A DNA stretch of 40,172 bases from assembly GCA_005798335.1 (NCBI GenBank), contig SYJV01000274.1, positions 1-40,172 of the forward strand, read 5' to 3'. This document shows, piece after piece, positions 6,224 to 15,768 of this stretch (position 1 is the first letter of the stretch; the number at the start of each line of letters is the position of its first letter). The stretch comes from Planctomycetaceae bacterium. GTDB lineage: Bacteria > Planctomycetota > Planctomycetia > Pirellulales > Pirellulaceae. Position numbers and translations under genes: made by a program. A model generated the notes under the pieces. It saw only the letters and a program-made list of their open reading frames with translations, was not told the DNA's origin and ran no database searches.

Positions 6224-7723
6224 TTATGGCGACTGTTGAAAGATGTCGATTTCAACATCGTTGGACTGACGCTTGCCAGGAGTGCTGCGCCCTTGGTCGA
6301 CATATTGCTGTAGCAACTGAGTCAATTGCGTGACGACGTTTGGATGCAGCGACTGAACGTTGTTCGATTCCGCGAGGTCATTTGCCAAATTGTAGAGCTG
6401 TACTTTGGGATAGCCCTGTTTCGTTGCAGCCGGGTCCTTCGGTTCGCCCCAACCACCCGAACCCGAGCAGAAAATCAGTTTCCATGGACCTTGACGAATT
6501 GCAAATTTGCCTTGGATCGAATGATGCACGATCGCCTCGCGCCGTGGCTGGCTCGCGCTGCCCAGCAGTGCCGGCAACATACTGACACTGTCCTCGGCCG
6601 CGTTGTCCTGTAGTTTCTCGCCAAGCAATTCGGCACAGGTGGCCATGAGATCGGTATGGCAGATCGTAGCTTCGCAACTGGAACCCGGCTTGACGCGTTT
6701 TGGCCAGCGCGCGATGAAGGGGACTCGATGACCTCCTTCCCAAATGTCGGCTTTGTAACCGCGCATCGATCCGCTGGCAAAGTGACCGGCCCTTTCCAGA
6801 TTCTCGGTTTGAGCTGCGGGCGAACATCCGTTATCGCTGCTGAAAAACACCAATGTGTTCTCCGCTAGTTGCTGTTTGTCGAGTTCAAGCAGTACGCCGC
6901 CAACCACGGCATCGGTTTGTTTGACGAAGTCGGCATAGTCTCCCATGCCACTGGTCCCTTTCCACTCAGCGGTTGGCACAATCGGTGTATGTGGAGAAGT
7001 TAAAGGCAGGTACAAAAAGAATGGTTTACCGGAGCGCGCCGCTGGTGCTTGTTGTTGGATATATCCGATGGCCTGACTGCGCAGTCGAGGCAACATTTCG
7101 ATGGGCTGGAGATTTTCGATAACAGATTCGTTCTCGATCAAGCCCGACATAGTTCGAGCATTCGAGCAGCCCCAGAAATAATCGAACCCACGAGTTGTCG
7201 GACCGCCAAGTATGGTCGATCTCACCGGCAATCCGCCTCCGGCCTTTTTTCGTTTTCCCGTACCAAACTGAGGCGCTCCCTCAGGTCGCTTGGACAAGAA
7301 TCCCAAGTGCCACTTGCCAATCGCCGCTGTAGCGTAACCATGTTGTTGCAGCATTGCCCCAACGGTGAGTCGTCCATCGGCAATCAAAGGCGGATCATCG
7401 CTGCCATCTAGTACGCCTTGCTGTAATCTTGTTCGCCAAGCATATCTGCCAGTCAATAATCCGTAACGCGTCGGCGTGCAAACCGAGGAACCGCTATGCG
7501 CGTCGGTAAATACGACGCTCTGCGAAACAAATGTGTCCAAGTGCTCGGTGACAATCTTGCCACGTTGGCGATTAAGACACTGAACGTCGCCATACCCCAA
7601 ATCATCCGCCAAAATGTAAACAATATTGGGTCGCTCCGCGGCGTTAACCGATACCGAAAACGAGATACTCAGCGCAGCTACCAAGCACACCGGCGGTCGA
7701 ATCGCTGACCACAGACGAACCAT
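6224..7723 (-). CDS. Secreted formylglycine-dependent sulfatase (arylsulfatase family)
   Basis: The product is about 499 residues with a signal peptide (residues 1-29, cleavage near VNAA) and the alkaline-phosphatase-like sulfatase fold. Metal ligands are visible in RPNIVYILADDLGYGD (D40, D41). The catalytic cysteine C82 lies in SSVCTPTRYGLLTGR, the CxPxR motif that is oxidised to formylglycine. Further active-site residues are GKWHLGF (K137, H139), TSPHTP (H245) and SSDNGC (D297, N298). It hydrolyses sulfate esters, in planctomycetes often on algal polysaccharides; the substrate class cannot be read here. A GTG at 7735 is an alternative start; the ATG at 7723 gives the better signal peptide. 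It lies 100 bases downstream of the diguanylate cyclase gene, possibly in the same transcript. Confidence 0.93.
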   Translation of the reverse strand: MVRLWSAIRPPVCLVAALSISFSVSVNAAERPNIVYILADDLGYGDVQCLNRQRGKIVTEHLDTFVSQSVVFTDAHSGSSVCTPTRYGLLTGRYAWRTRLQQGVLDGSDDPPLIADGRLTVGAMLQQHGYATAAIGKWHLGFLSKRPEGAPQFGTGKRKKAGGGLPVRSTILGGPTTRGFDYFWGCSNARTMSGLIENESVIENLQPIEMLPRLRSQAIGYIQQQAPAARSGKPFFLYLPLTSPHTPIVPTAEWKGTSGMGDYADFVKQTDAVVGGVLLELDKQQLAENTLVFFSSDNGCSPAAQTENLERAGHFASGSMRGYKADIWEGGHRVPFIARWPKRVKPGSSCEATICHTDLMATCAELLGEKLQDNAAEDSVSMLPALLGSASQPRREAIVHHSIQGKFAIRQGPWKLIFCSGSGGWGEPKDPAATKQGYPKVQLYNLANDLAESNNVQSLHPNVVTQLTQLLQQYVDQGRSTPGKRQSNDVEIDIFQQSP

Positions 7724-7823
7724 GAATCGGCTCACAAAAAAATGTCGTTTACAGAATCTACTTCAGCTCCAGCATGCAGATGAATTTCGTTTCCTTCGTT
7801 GGCGCTGGCGCGAAATGGAAATC

Positions 7824-8858
7824 CTACGGTCGGGGCTGAGTAACTTCGGCGAGACGGCGCGACTCTTCTTCGACGATTCGCTTCAGTCGATCTTGAAGGC
7901 GTTGTTGCAAAGCGTCTTTACTCTCAGGTGCAGCAATGGATGCACTGGCGACGGATGTGGAGGTCATCGCCCCGGCGGGTGCAACTTTCGTTATCAGTCG
8001 GCACATTGTTCCGTCGTGCAAGTAAACGCGATTTCGCCCACCTAACTTGGCAGCATACAACGCTTCATCACTGCGCCGGACCAGCTTGCCGATCTTGTCA
8101 TCGGGCGAGATTTGGCTGGAACCCGCGCTGAGGGATATTTGGATGATTTTTTCTTCGTGCAACACTTCGATTTTAAGAATTGCGGCACGCAAGGCATCCA
8201 GATCCTGCGCAGTTTCCTCAGCACTGGATAATGTCAGTATTGCAAATTCTTCGCCACCGTAACGAGCGACACAAACCGCGTCGCGCATTTCGGCTTGCAG
8301 AGTCTCAGCGACTCTCTTCAGCACGACATCGCCGCCGGGATGGCCATAAGTATCGTTAATTTTCTTGAAATGATCTATGTCGATCAGTCCCAGCGAGAAT
8401 GTCTGTCCTTTCGATTGCCATTTGGTAAACAGTTCATCCAAGCACTTATCGAATGCGCGGCGGTTGGCCAGGCCGGTCAAACCATCGGTACGCGCTTCCG
8501 TCAAATAGCTGGCGATTTGACTAGTTTGTGACTCCAATCGCAGTTCGGTAGAATCCAACCGCTCCTGCAATTGGCGATTGGCATGCATGATCTGTGAAAT
8601 CAGCTTCTGAATATCCGCGCGCGACGGGCCGTCTTGATGTACCTGCTGGCTGATATTGGTCAGTTGCGACTGGTACTTCGATACATCACCGGCGAACTCG
8701 CTAGTCCACGACGACAGATTTCGCAAGAACTTAAGAAACTGTTTGCGGTCAACAACTTCGGAACCTGTGAGAGATCGTCTGCCCAGCCAATAACCGAGCA
8801 GGAGTCCGACCACCAGCAAACTGGTTCCAAACCCAAGCCCCAACAGGAAAACTGGCAT
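7824..8858 (-). CDS. Membrane-anchored diguanylate cyclase (GGDEF domain)
   Basis: The product is 344 residues from the ATG at 8858. One N-terminal transmembrane helix (residues about 3-25) is followed by a coiled or helical stretch to about 120 and a complete GGDEF domain: TDGLTGLANRRAFD, LIDIDHFKKINDTYGHPGGD, ARYGGEEF (201-205), then DEALYAAKLGGRNRV. It should make cyclic di-GMP from two GTP. The inhibitory I-site five residues before GGEEF reads RDAV instead of RxxD, so feedback inhibition is probably lost or weak. A disordered Ala/Ser-rich stretch and a basic helix end the protein. It starts 27 bases after the PVC cytochrome gene and likely shares its transcript. The frame opens upstream to a TTG at 8879. 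Confidence 0.93.
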   Translation of the reverse strand: MPVFLLGLGFGTSLLVVGLLLGYWLGRRSLTGSEVVDRKQFLKFLRNLSSWTSEFAGDVSKYQSQLTNISQQVHQDGPSRADIQKLISQIMHANRQLQERLDSTELRLESQTSQIASYLTEARTDGLTGLANRRAFDKCLDELFTKWQSKGQTFSLGLIDIDHFKKINDTYGHPGGDVVLKRVAETLQAEMRDAVCVARYGGEEFAILTLSSAEETAQDLDALRAAILKIEVLHEEKIIQISLSAGSSQISPDDKIGKLVRRSDEALYAAKLGGRNRVYLHDGTMCRLITKVAPAGAMTSTSVASASIAAPESKDALQQRLQDRLKRIVEEESRRLAEVTQPRP

Positions 8859-8885
8859 ATTCGTGGGCACGAGAATCAACTCAAC

Positions 8886-11800
8886 TTAGTTATTGCCATT
8901 GATCCGACTATCCAACGGAATCGCTCCGGACATGTAACGCCAGCCCTTTATGAAGGCTAGCAAATCGGCCATCGCTTGCTGATCGACTTGGGATTCGATA
9001 CCCTCGGGCATCAGCGAAACACCAGTGGCTTTCAATTGCTCGATGGAATCGCGTCGCACAACCGTTCGTTGATCGTTCTGACCGCGAATAACAATGCTAT
9101 CACTGGTTTCCTCAGAGATCATGCCTTCGACCGTACGGCCATCATCGGTCAAAACAACATAGCGAAAATAGTTGTTATCGATCGCGCGATTAGGATCGAT
9201 GATTGATAGCAATAGTTTGTCGGGAGTCTGCGTTCGGGAATCAGATATATCCGGCCCCACTTGACTGCCCAAGTTATCGATACGGTGACAAGCTGCGCAG
9301 TGACGGGAAAAAATTTCCTTGCCGCGCGTCGGGTTGCCTACTAGTTTCAAACATGCTTCGTAGTCCTTCAAAACGCTCGCTCGATTGCTATTGGCGATCG
9401 TATCCAAATGCTTGCGATAACCGGCCTTCGACTGTTCGTCCGCGCGTTCCACTAATTTGGCAAGTTGAACGGCTCCGATCTGCCGCGGCTGAATTTGACC
9501 TTCGTCCAATTTGCCGAGCAACGCCACCAAGCGCGATTGCCGACCGAGGATCAAGTCGAACATCACGGGCTGCAACTGAGGTCCGCTACTGGCAAGTTGG
9601 TCGATCAAATGGCGATCGCATTCCGCCGCGCCCGTCTCGGCCCAAGCTCTGAGGGCTTTGATCCTCATCGGCATCCCCTCGTTTCCGCGAGCCAAATTGC
9701 CGAGCAACGCGACATCTTCTGGGCGAGTCGAATATCCCAACAGCTCAATTGCCGCGGCGCGCGCTTCGGTCCCGCTACGCTGCGACTGTATCAATTCACC
9801 GATTCGCTGCCACACGGAATCGCCAAGTTTGTCGCTACCGCGCGAGCGCCGATTGGTCGCGGACCATTGAACCAGTGCGGCCAGTGCCGCGGATTGTTTC
9901 AATGGACTCGCTGTGGAAACCAAGTTCATTTGAGTCACCTTCTGTACGGACTCCCAACGCGCCGGTTGGTCGCGCAGAATGGCCTCGGTTAACTTCTTAG
10001 CAGCGACCGAAAGATGTGCCGGAATTTGTTCGGCGGCTGATTCCAGCGACGACAACCAACTGACGGTGAAATTAACCAATTCATGGTGGCTGGCAGCCGC
10101 GACGGCGATCAACAAGTCAGCGTCTTGTGGTTGGGCGCCGGCCAGCTTCGCCAACCGCTCTACCTGGCTCGACGATAATTTCGTCGTTGAATTGGCTTGC
10201 CCGCGCGCCAAACACAGGACCGACTCGACGCGAATCCATGGATCGCGCGTTGATTCGGCCATGCTGAGGATTTTATCATTTGAATCGACTGACAAATCTT
10301 GGCTACTTCCCAGCGAGCGCAATGCACTGACCTTCACCAATCGATTGGCATCGCCGAGCGCTTGCGAGATCGCTGTCTTGCCCGTGGGGGCCAAATGAGC
10401 AACCAAACTGAGCGCGGTCGCACGTGCGGAACTCGTTATGGCAGCGTTGCTGACCAAGGATTGCAAAACCCCAACGACGTCGGTCGCCTCGCGCTCAATC
10501 AAAATTCTGGAAGCGGTTAACCTCATCCAATGGTCATCCGAACCAACGAGCGCGGCCAGTTGAGCGCTGGGTCGTTGAAAGAGTGGTTGTTTGATCAAGT
10601 CGCGAATCGTTTGGCTGGGCCAAGTCTTACCGCTCACCTCCGTCCAGTAAAGTCTACCTGCGCTATTGCCCCAGCGCATATCGGGCCGGTTCTTCAATTC
10701 ATCGGGCACCCAACGCGGATGTTCAATCACGGCGCGGTGCATGTCAACTACGACTAATCCGCCTCCCGGCGCGGCCACGACATTGACTGGACGGAACCAC
10801 TCATCGCGACTGGCCAGCCACTCTTTGCCAGCAAGTTCATCCGGCGGCGACCAAGTCGTGCCGTCGTGGGTTACACTCCGTCGGTGCACGAGACTGCCGG
10901 TTGGCTCACAAGCCAACACGTCGCCGCGCACCTCCGATGTCAATGTCGCTTGCGGCGAAAAGAACACGCCGCAAGCTGCTGTGAATTGTCCAGCATGAAG
11001 GTTCGAAGTTGTCCATGACGGGGCAATTGCAAAGACTCGCGAGGCTTCACCCGACGGAATCACGTCGCGCGTCGAGGGAATGATTCCCGCGAGCGGATTA
11101 GCGGTCAGATCGATCTGTTCGAACAGCACCTGAGTACACGGATTTCGATTGCTGCAGAACATGCGAGTTCCGATATCGTCCCAGCACAATCCAAACTGAG
11201 CTGGTCCGGTAATAGGCTCGACAACTTTGGTACGAGGATTGTAACGCACGTCGCGACTGCCAATATCGAACACCGGCGTGGAGTCGTTGGAGCTGGGACC
11301 AACCACCAGCTTGCCGCCGCGCAATCCACAAGCGATGTACCACCATCCGTCTGGACCCAATCTCGGATGATTGGCGCGCAATTGTTCGTTGTCCTGAGTA
11401 AAGCCGGACAGCCACACCTCCTCCTGATCCGCCGCACCATCGCCGTTGGTGTCGCGCATCCAGACCAGCCGTCCCGCCAAAGTTACCAGCACGCCTTCTT
11501 TCCAGAACGCCACTCCCGTTGGCATGTCCAGTTTATCAGCGAACGTCGACGCATGTTCGTAAACGCCGTCACCGTTGCCGTCGGTTAGGATGCGCACGCG
11601 ACCGCGAGGAATATCATCGGATTTCTCGCGGTAGGGATAATCATTCATTTCCACGACCCACATTCGACCACGGTCGTCAAAAGCAACGTCGACGGGATCG
11701 ATCACCTGGGGTTCATTAGCAATCAGCCGAACCTGAAAACCGTCTTGGATTTCCAGCATCTTCAGCGAGTCATTTGGCGACAGAGGCACGCGACGCAACT

Positions 11801-12026
11801 CCGAAACTGCTGTTACCGGTTTGGGCTCTTGGGCGCTCGCTTGCCACACGCCGCAAAGGTTGCCAAACACTATCGAACCGAACACAACACTGAAGGACCG
11901 CAGGACATTGACTCGCTTGCCAAGCTGCCGACTGTGCGATCCACACGATCGATCATTATTCTGCGAACAATTCACCACGTTTTTATACAGGTATCGCACG
12001 GCTAGCCACCAAATATTGTTGTGCAT
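8886..12026 (-). CDS. PVC-type haem-binding CxxCH protein (dehydrogenase-like beta-propeller, HEAT repeats, cytochrome c)
   Basis: This 1046-residue exported protein follows the planctomycete layout. An N-terminal membrane-bound-dehydrogenase-like propeller (about 75-440) has repeats such as FDDRGRMWVVEMNDYP and Asp-rich loops (DGNGDG, DTNGDGAAD) that may bind calcium. Helical HEAT-like repeats run from about 480 to 880. A C-terminal cytochrome c region carries CAACH (910-914) for covalent haem and LMPEG as probable Met axial ligand. It is likely a periplasmic redox protein, perhaps in sugar or alcohol oxidation; the substrate is unknown. The ATG at 12026 has a strong GAGGAG site 8 bases upstream, although this leaves an unusually long polar lead (about 40 residues) before the hydrophobic signal segment. 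A diguanylate cyclase follows in the same direction. Confidence 0.93.
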   Translation of the reverse strand: MHNNIWWLAVRYLYKNVVNCSQNNDRSCGSHSRQLGKRVNVLRSFSVVFGSIVFGNLCGVWQASAQEPKPVTAVSELRRVPLSPNDSLKMLEIQDGFQVRLIANEPQVIDPVDVAFDDRGRMWVVEMNDYPYREKSDDIPRGRVRILTDGNGDGVYEHASTFADKLDMPTGVAFWKEGVLVTLAGRLVWMRDTNGDGAADQEEVWLSGFTQDNEQLRANHPRLGPDGWWYIACGLRGGKLVVGPSSNDSTPVFDIGSRDVRYNPRTKVVEPITGPAQFGLCWDDIGTRMFCSNRNPCTQVLFEQIDLTANPLAGIIPSTRDVIPSGEASRVFAIAPSWTTSNLHAGQFTAACGVFFSPQATLTSEVRGDVLACEPTGSLVHRRSVTHDGTTWSPPDELAGKEWLASRDEWFRPVNVVAAPGGGLVVVDMHRAVIEHPRWVPDELKNRPDMRWGNSAGRLYWTEVSGKTWPSQTIRDLIKQPLFQRPSAQLAALVGSDDHWMRLTASRILIEREATDVVGVLQSLVSNAAITSSARATALSLVAHLAPTGKTAISQALGDANRLVKVSALRSLGSSQDLSVDSNDKILSMAESTRDPWIRVESVLCLARGQANSTTKLSSSQVERLAKLAGAQPQDADLLIAVAAASHHELVNFTVSWLSSLESAAEQIPAHLSVAAKKLTEAILRDQPARWESVQKVTQMNLVSTASPLKQSAALAALVQWSATNRRSRGSDKLGDSVWQRIGELIQSQRSGTEARAAAIELLGYSTRPEDVALLGNLARGNEGMPMRIKALRAWAETGAAECDRHLIDQLASSGPQLQPVMFDLILGRQSRLVALLGKLDEGQIQPRQIGAVQLAKLVERADEQSKAGYRKHLDTIANSNRASVLKDYEACLKLVGNPTRGKEIFSRHCAACHRIDNLGSQVGPDISDSRTQTPDKLLLSIIDPNRAIDNNYFRYVVLTDDGRTVEGMISEETSDSIVIRGQNDQRTVVRRDSIEQLKATGVSLMPEGIESQVDQQAMADLLAFIKGWRYMSGAIPLDSRINGNN

Positions 12027-12642
12027 TAAGTACTCCTCAACCTAGCTGAGATTGGGACGCGTATTCTTTTAGATGACCGTCAATCGGTAATTGGGCGATT
12101 GTATCCTAGAACCGCTGCCAATACCGCCTTAGTGCGTCCAAATACCACCATTTTTGCAAGCCGAACGATTACTGCTGGCCTGTATTCTAAATGTCGGCGC
12201 GGGTTTAACGAAATGCCTATTACCAACCGGCTAGAAAGTAAGATAAAATTTCGCTGCGTCCGTTCCTTGTTGGGTAACGTCGTAGTGAGGAAGGGATGTC
12301 ACAAGCATCCCGGAGAGGCTGTGACTTTTTTGAGTTGGCGGTCGTATCGCAATTCTGTGGAGAGTAATTTTTGATTTTGTTGTATTTGTGTTCGGGTCTG
12401 ACTATAGCTACCGCATTCGCCAAACCCTGCGAATTGACTTTTTGGCTCTGTGTCAATCGATTTCGTTATACTACTAGCGTCTCGTATCGTCCAATCGTAT
12501 TTACTCCTCGACTGGCAAATTTCGGCCCGCAATCAGAAGGAAAGGAAACTTCAAATGCGACAGTTGTTTATCGATTGATCCATACTTTTTGTTGCCTTTG
12601 AGTTCAGGTGCCCGGTCCACGCCGGAACTACGGAGCTGTTAG
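12027..12642. other. 616-base divergent gap between two PVC cytochrome genes
   Basis: No open frame here resembles a known protein, and no RNA gene was recognised. The stretch must carry the promoters of the two divergent PVC-type operons. A short inverted pair GTCACA...TGTGAC lies near 12298-12325 (spacing 16) but is too weak to call an operator. Local AT content is higher than in the flanking genes. Confidence 0.5.
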
Positions 12643-15600
12643 ATGCATCACAGCAATCTTCGATACCAATTGTCGTCAACTAAGCTGAGCGGAATTATTT
12701 CACTGGCTCTGGTTCTCGTGCTGTGGATGGTCAACCATTCGTTGTTTGGTCAAGAAGCAATCCCACCGGCCAGCAATGTTAGCGACCACCCACCGTCGCT
12801 GTCGCCGGCTGAAGCACAAAAGCACTTCAAAGTTGCCGAGGGCTTGGCGATCAGTCTGATGGTCAGCGAGCCGCAAGTCGCGCAGCCCTTGTCGATTTCG
12901 TTTGACGATCGAGGGCGGATGTGGGTGCTGCAATATCTTCAGTACCCGAATCCCAATGGGTTAAAAGCCGTCGAGATGGATCATTGGTTGAGGACCAAAT
13001 ACGAATCCTTGCCCGACCCACCTCCGCAGGGTCCGAAAGGTCGCGACCGAATTTCGATTTACGAAGATGTTAATGGAGACGGCCGTAGCGATACTGTCAA
13101 AGAATTCGTCTCGGATCTGAATCTGGCGTCCGGGATGGCTATCGGTCACGGGGGCGTCTTCGTCGTTCAACCGCCTTACTTGTTGTTCTATGCCGACAAG
13201 GACCGTGACGACGTGCCCGACGGCCCACCCCAGGTTTTGCTAAAAGGCTTTGGTATGGAAGATGCCCATGCGTTCGCCAACTCGTTGACCTGGGGACCGG
13301 ACGGTTGGTTGTACGGTTGCCAAGGGAGTACGGCGACGGCAAACATTCGCGGCATTGGATTTCAGCAAGGAGTTTGGCGCTACCATCCGCTGACCAATGA
13401 ATTCGAATTGTTCGGCGAAGGTGGTGGCAATTCGTGGGGCGTCGAGTTCGATCGCTTTGGCAACGTGTATTCGGCGGGCAATGAAGTCGAGTTGCTGGTC
13501 CATATGGTACAGGGAGGATACTACGTGAAGGGCTTTGGCAAGCATGGCCCGCTGCATAATCCGCACACGTACGGTTACTTTCAACCAGTACAGCATCACG
13601 GCTATGTTGGTGACAGCCTCTCGGGCGGCGCGGTATTGTACCAAGGTGGCGCGCTGCCCAGCCAATTCAATCATGCGTGTATCGCTCCCCACACTCGCCA
13701 CAGCGCAATTCGGTGGGCAACTGTCGAGCAGCGGAGTTCGACAATCGCAACGCGGCATGTTGGTGACTTTGTCACAACCGACGATATTTGGTTTCGGCCG
13801 GTTGATATGACGGTCGGACCCGACGGCGCAGTCTACATCGCCGATTGGTACGACTACAACATATCTCATTCGTCGCCAAAAAACCGTAGTCAATGGTACC
13901 AACCCAGCCGCATGGACGGACGAATTTGGCGAGTCGCTCCCGACGATTTGAAACCCATCGCTTCCGGGACTTTCAATCTGAGTGAGCAATCCAATTCCGA
14001 GCTAATGAAACTGCTCGCACATCCCAACGATTGGTACGCGCGGCAAGCTCGGCGGATTTTTGCGGAGCGACGCGACGAATCCGTCGCCGCCGCGCTAGTC
14101 AAACTGGCATTGAATAGTCCAGATCAAAGGCTTGCATTGCAAGCCCTATGGTCGACCTACGTTAGCGGTGGTTTCAGCGAAACATTGGCCGCGGAACTGC
14201 TCGACAGTCCTCATCCGTACGTTCGCGCCTGGACCGTGCGGTTGTTGGGAGATCGTCGTCAGGTCACACCGATTGAGGCCAAGAAATTTGTTCGCATGGC
14301 AGCCGAAGATCCCAGTCCGATCGTGCGTAGCCAACTCGCGTGCACAGCCAAGCGACTGCCCGGCGCAACTGCACTAGCGATCGTCGACCAATTAGTAAAT
14401 CACGATTCGGATCAAGCCGACCCACATATTCCACTGCTGATTTGGTGGGCCATCGAGGACAAAGCGATCGCGCACTCAGATGAAATTGTCGGACTGTTCA
14501 ATCGTCCGGAACTTTGGCAGCGGACAATGGTTCAAGAAACACTTCTTGAGCGGATTTCTCGGCGATTCTGTGCCGAAGGAACTCCGGCCTGCTTGCGTGC
14601 CTGTGCTCGGCTACTAGAAATTGCCAAAGAGAGTGCTGATCGCGACCGATTGCTCAATGGAATGCTGTCGGAGCTGTCCGGGCGAAAACTCACCGACGCA
14701 GCCGGCGATCTCACTAAAGTCCTATCTCAACTGATGTCGACCGAACCAGACAACGTTCGTGCGGTCGAGGCGGGAATCCGCTTGGGCCTGCCCCGTGCCA
14801 CCGATAGCGCCTTAGTCCTAGCGTTCGACTCGTCCGTTTCAGTGCCCCTCAGATCATCTTTGATCAAAGCCCTCGGTGAAACTCGTCAAGGGCAAGCCAA
14901 AGGAGCGCTGCTGACGCTGCTGCGGCAAACCAACGATGGACATTTGCAGAGCGTCGTCATAAGCGCACTGGGTTTCTTTGACGATTCGCAAATCGCGCGC
15001 GTCATCGCACAGGAGTATCCGACATTGACTCCAGCGGCGCAAGGGCGAGCCATCGAATTGCTGACCAGCCGATCAGAGTCCGCCTTGGTGATGCTACAGT
15101 CCATTGAGACCAAGGCGATTCTACCTCAAGCCGTATCGATCGATCAAGTTCGAGCCATGCGCGAGATGGCTGACTCCCGTATCGCCGCAATTACAGTCAA
15201 GCATTGGGGCAATGTCCAAGCGACGACTCCGCTGTTGATGCGTGGGCGAGTCAGCGCCGTCCAGCAGATGCTGGGCAAAGGAAAAGGCGATGCAGCACGT
15301 GGCCGCCAGCAATTCAAGACCCTGTGCGCCAACTGCCACAAACTGCACGGACTTGGCGAGTCGATCGGTCCCGATTTGTCGGCTGCCGAGCGTAAGAACC
15401 GCGATCTCTTGGTAGTGAATGTAGTCGACCCAAGCTCGGTGATTCGGCAACAGTACATCAGTCATGTCGCGCTGACTACCGATGGCCGATCACTCACTGG
15501 ATTGTTGGCGGAATCCAATTCACAAACGATAACTCTCTTGGATGCCAAGAACAATCGAACCGTGCTCAATCGTCAGGACATCGAGCAATTGAAGGAATCG

Positions 15601-15708
15601 CCGATTTCACTGATGCCCGAGAATTTACTGGATGCACTTTCCAATGAGCAAGTTCGCGATCTGTTTGCGTTCTTGCAGAGCGACACAGAAATTGACCCGG
15701 GAAAGTGA
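12643..15708 (+). CDS. PVC-type haem-binding CxxCH protein (second copy, divergent)
   Basis: This 1021-residue protein has a signal segment (residues about 15-36, ending LFGQ), a dehydrogenase-like propeller (about 55-430; FDDRGRMWVLQYLQYP, YEDVNGDGRSD, VGPDGAVYIADWYD), HEAT-like repeats (about 450-850) and a C-terminal cytochrome c region. CANCH sits at 895-899 and SLMPE supplies a probable Met ligand. It is clearly related in layout to the gene at 8886-12026 but strongly diverged. It is the first gene of a three-gene cluster with an FMN-binding protein and a polyferredoxin, which makes a periplasmic electron-transfer role likely. Its last 850 bases are also present as a decayed copy at 19417-20277. 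A GGAG stretch lies about 10 bases before the ATG. Confidence 0.93.
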   Translation: MHHSNLRYQLSSTKLSGIISLALVLVLWMVNHSLFGQEAIPPASNVSDHPPSLSPAEAQKHFKVAEGLAISLMVSEPQVAQPLSISFDDRGRMWVLQYLQYPNPNGLKAVEMDHWLRTKYESLPDPPPQGPKGRDRISIYEDVNGDGRSDTVKEFVSDLNLASGMAIGHGGVFVVQPPYLLFYADKDRDDVPDGPPQVLLKGFGMEDAHAFANSLTWGPDGWLYGCQGSTATANIRGIGFQQGVWRYHPLTNEFELFGEGGGNSWGVEFDRFGNVYSAGNEVELLVHMVQGGYYVKGFGKHGPLHNPHTYGYFQPVQHHGYVGDSLSGGAVLYQGGALPSQFNHACIAPHTRHSAIRWATVEQRSSTIATRHVGDFVTTDDIWFRPVDMTVGPDGAVYIADWYDYNISHSSPKNRSQWYQPSRMDGRIWRVAPDDLKPIASGTFNLSEQSNSELMKLLAHPNDWYARQARRIFAERRDESVAAALVKLALNSPDQRLALQALWSTYVSGGFSETLAAELLDSPHPYVRAWTVRLLGDRRQVTPIEAKKFVRMAAEDPSPIVRSQLACTAKRLPGATALAIVDQLVNHDSDQADPHIPLLIWWAIEDKAIAHSDEIVGLFNRPELWQRTMVQETLLERISRRFCAEGTPACLRACARLLEIAKESADRDRLLNGMLSELSGRKLTDAAGDLTKVLSQLMSTEPDNVRAVEAGIRLGLPRATDSALVLAFDSSVSVPLRSSLIKALGETRQGQAKGALLTLLRQTNDGHLQSVVISALGFFDDSQIARVIAQEYPTLTPAAQGRAIELLTSRSESALVMLQSIETKAILPQAVSIDQVRAMREMADSRIAAITVKHWGNVQATTPLLMRGRVSAVQQMLGKGKGDAARGRQQFKTLCANCHKLHGLGESIGPDLSAAERKNRDLLVVNVVDPSSVIRQQYISHVALTTDGRSLTGLLAESNSQTITLLDAKNNRTVLNRQDIEQLKESPISLMPENLLDALSNEQVRDLFAFLQSDTEIDPGK

Positions 15709-15768
15709 ATACAATAAACCGTTTACTTCGAGACGTAAAATCGAAACACGCAGAAACTGGATTTGACT

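Noticed and set aside
12298-12325. GTCACA...TGTGAC inverted pair as a CRP-like operator
   Set aside because: The half-sites point the opposite way to the usual TGTGA-N6-TCACA order and the spacing does not fit; chance is likely.
12099-12374. 91-residue frame in the gap between the PVC genes
   Set aside because: No ribosome site and no resemblance to any family.
13240-13989. 249-residue minus-strand open frame inside the second PVC gene
   Set aside because: It is fully antiparallel to a well-conserved propeller region and has no independent features.
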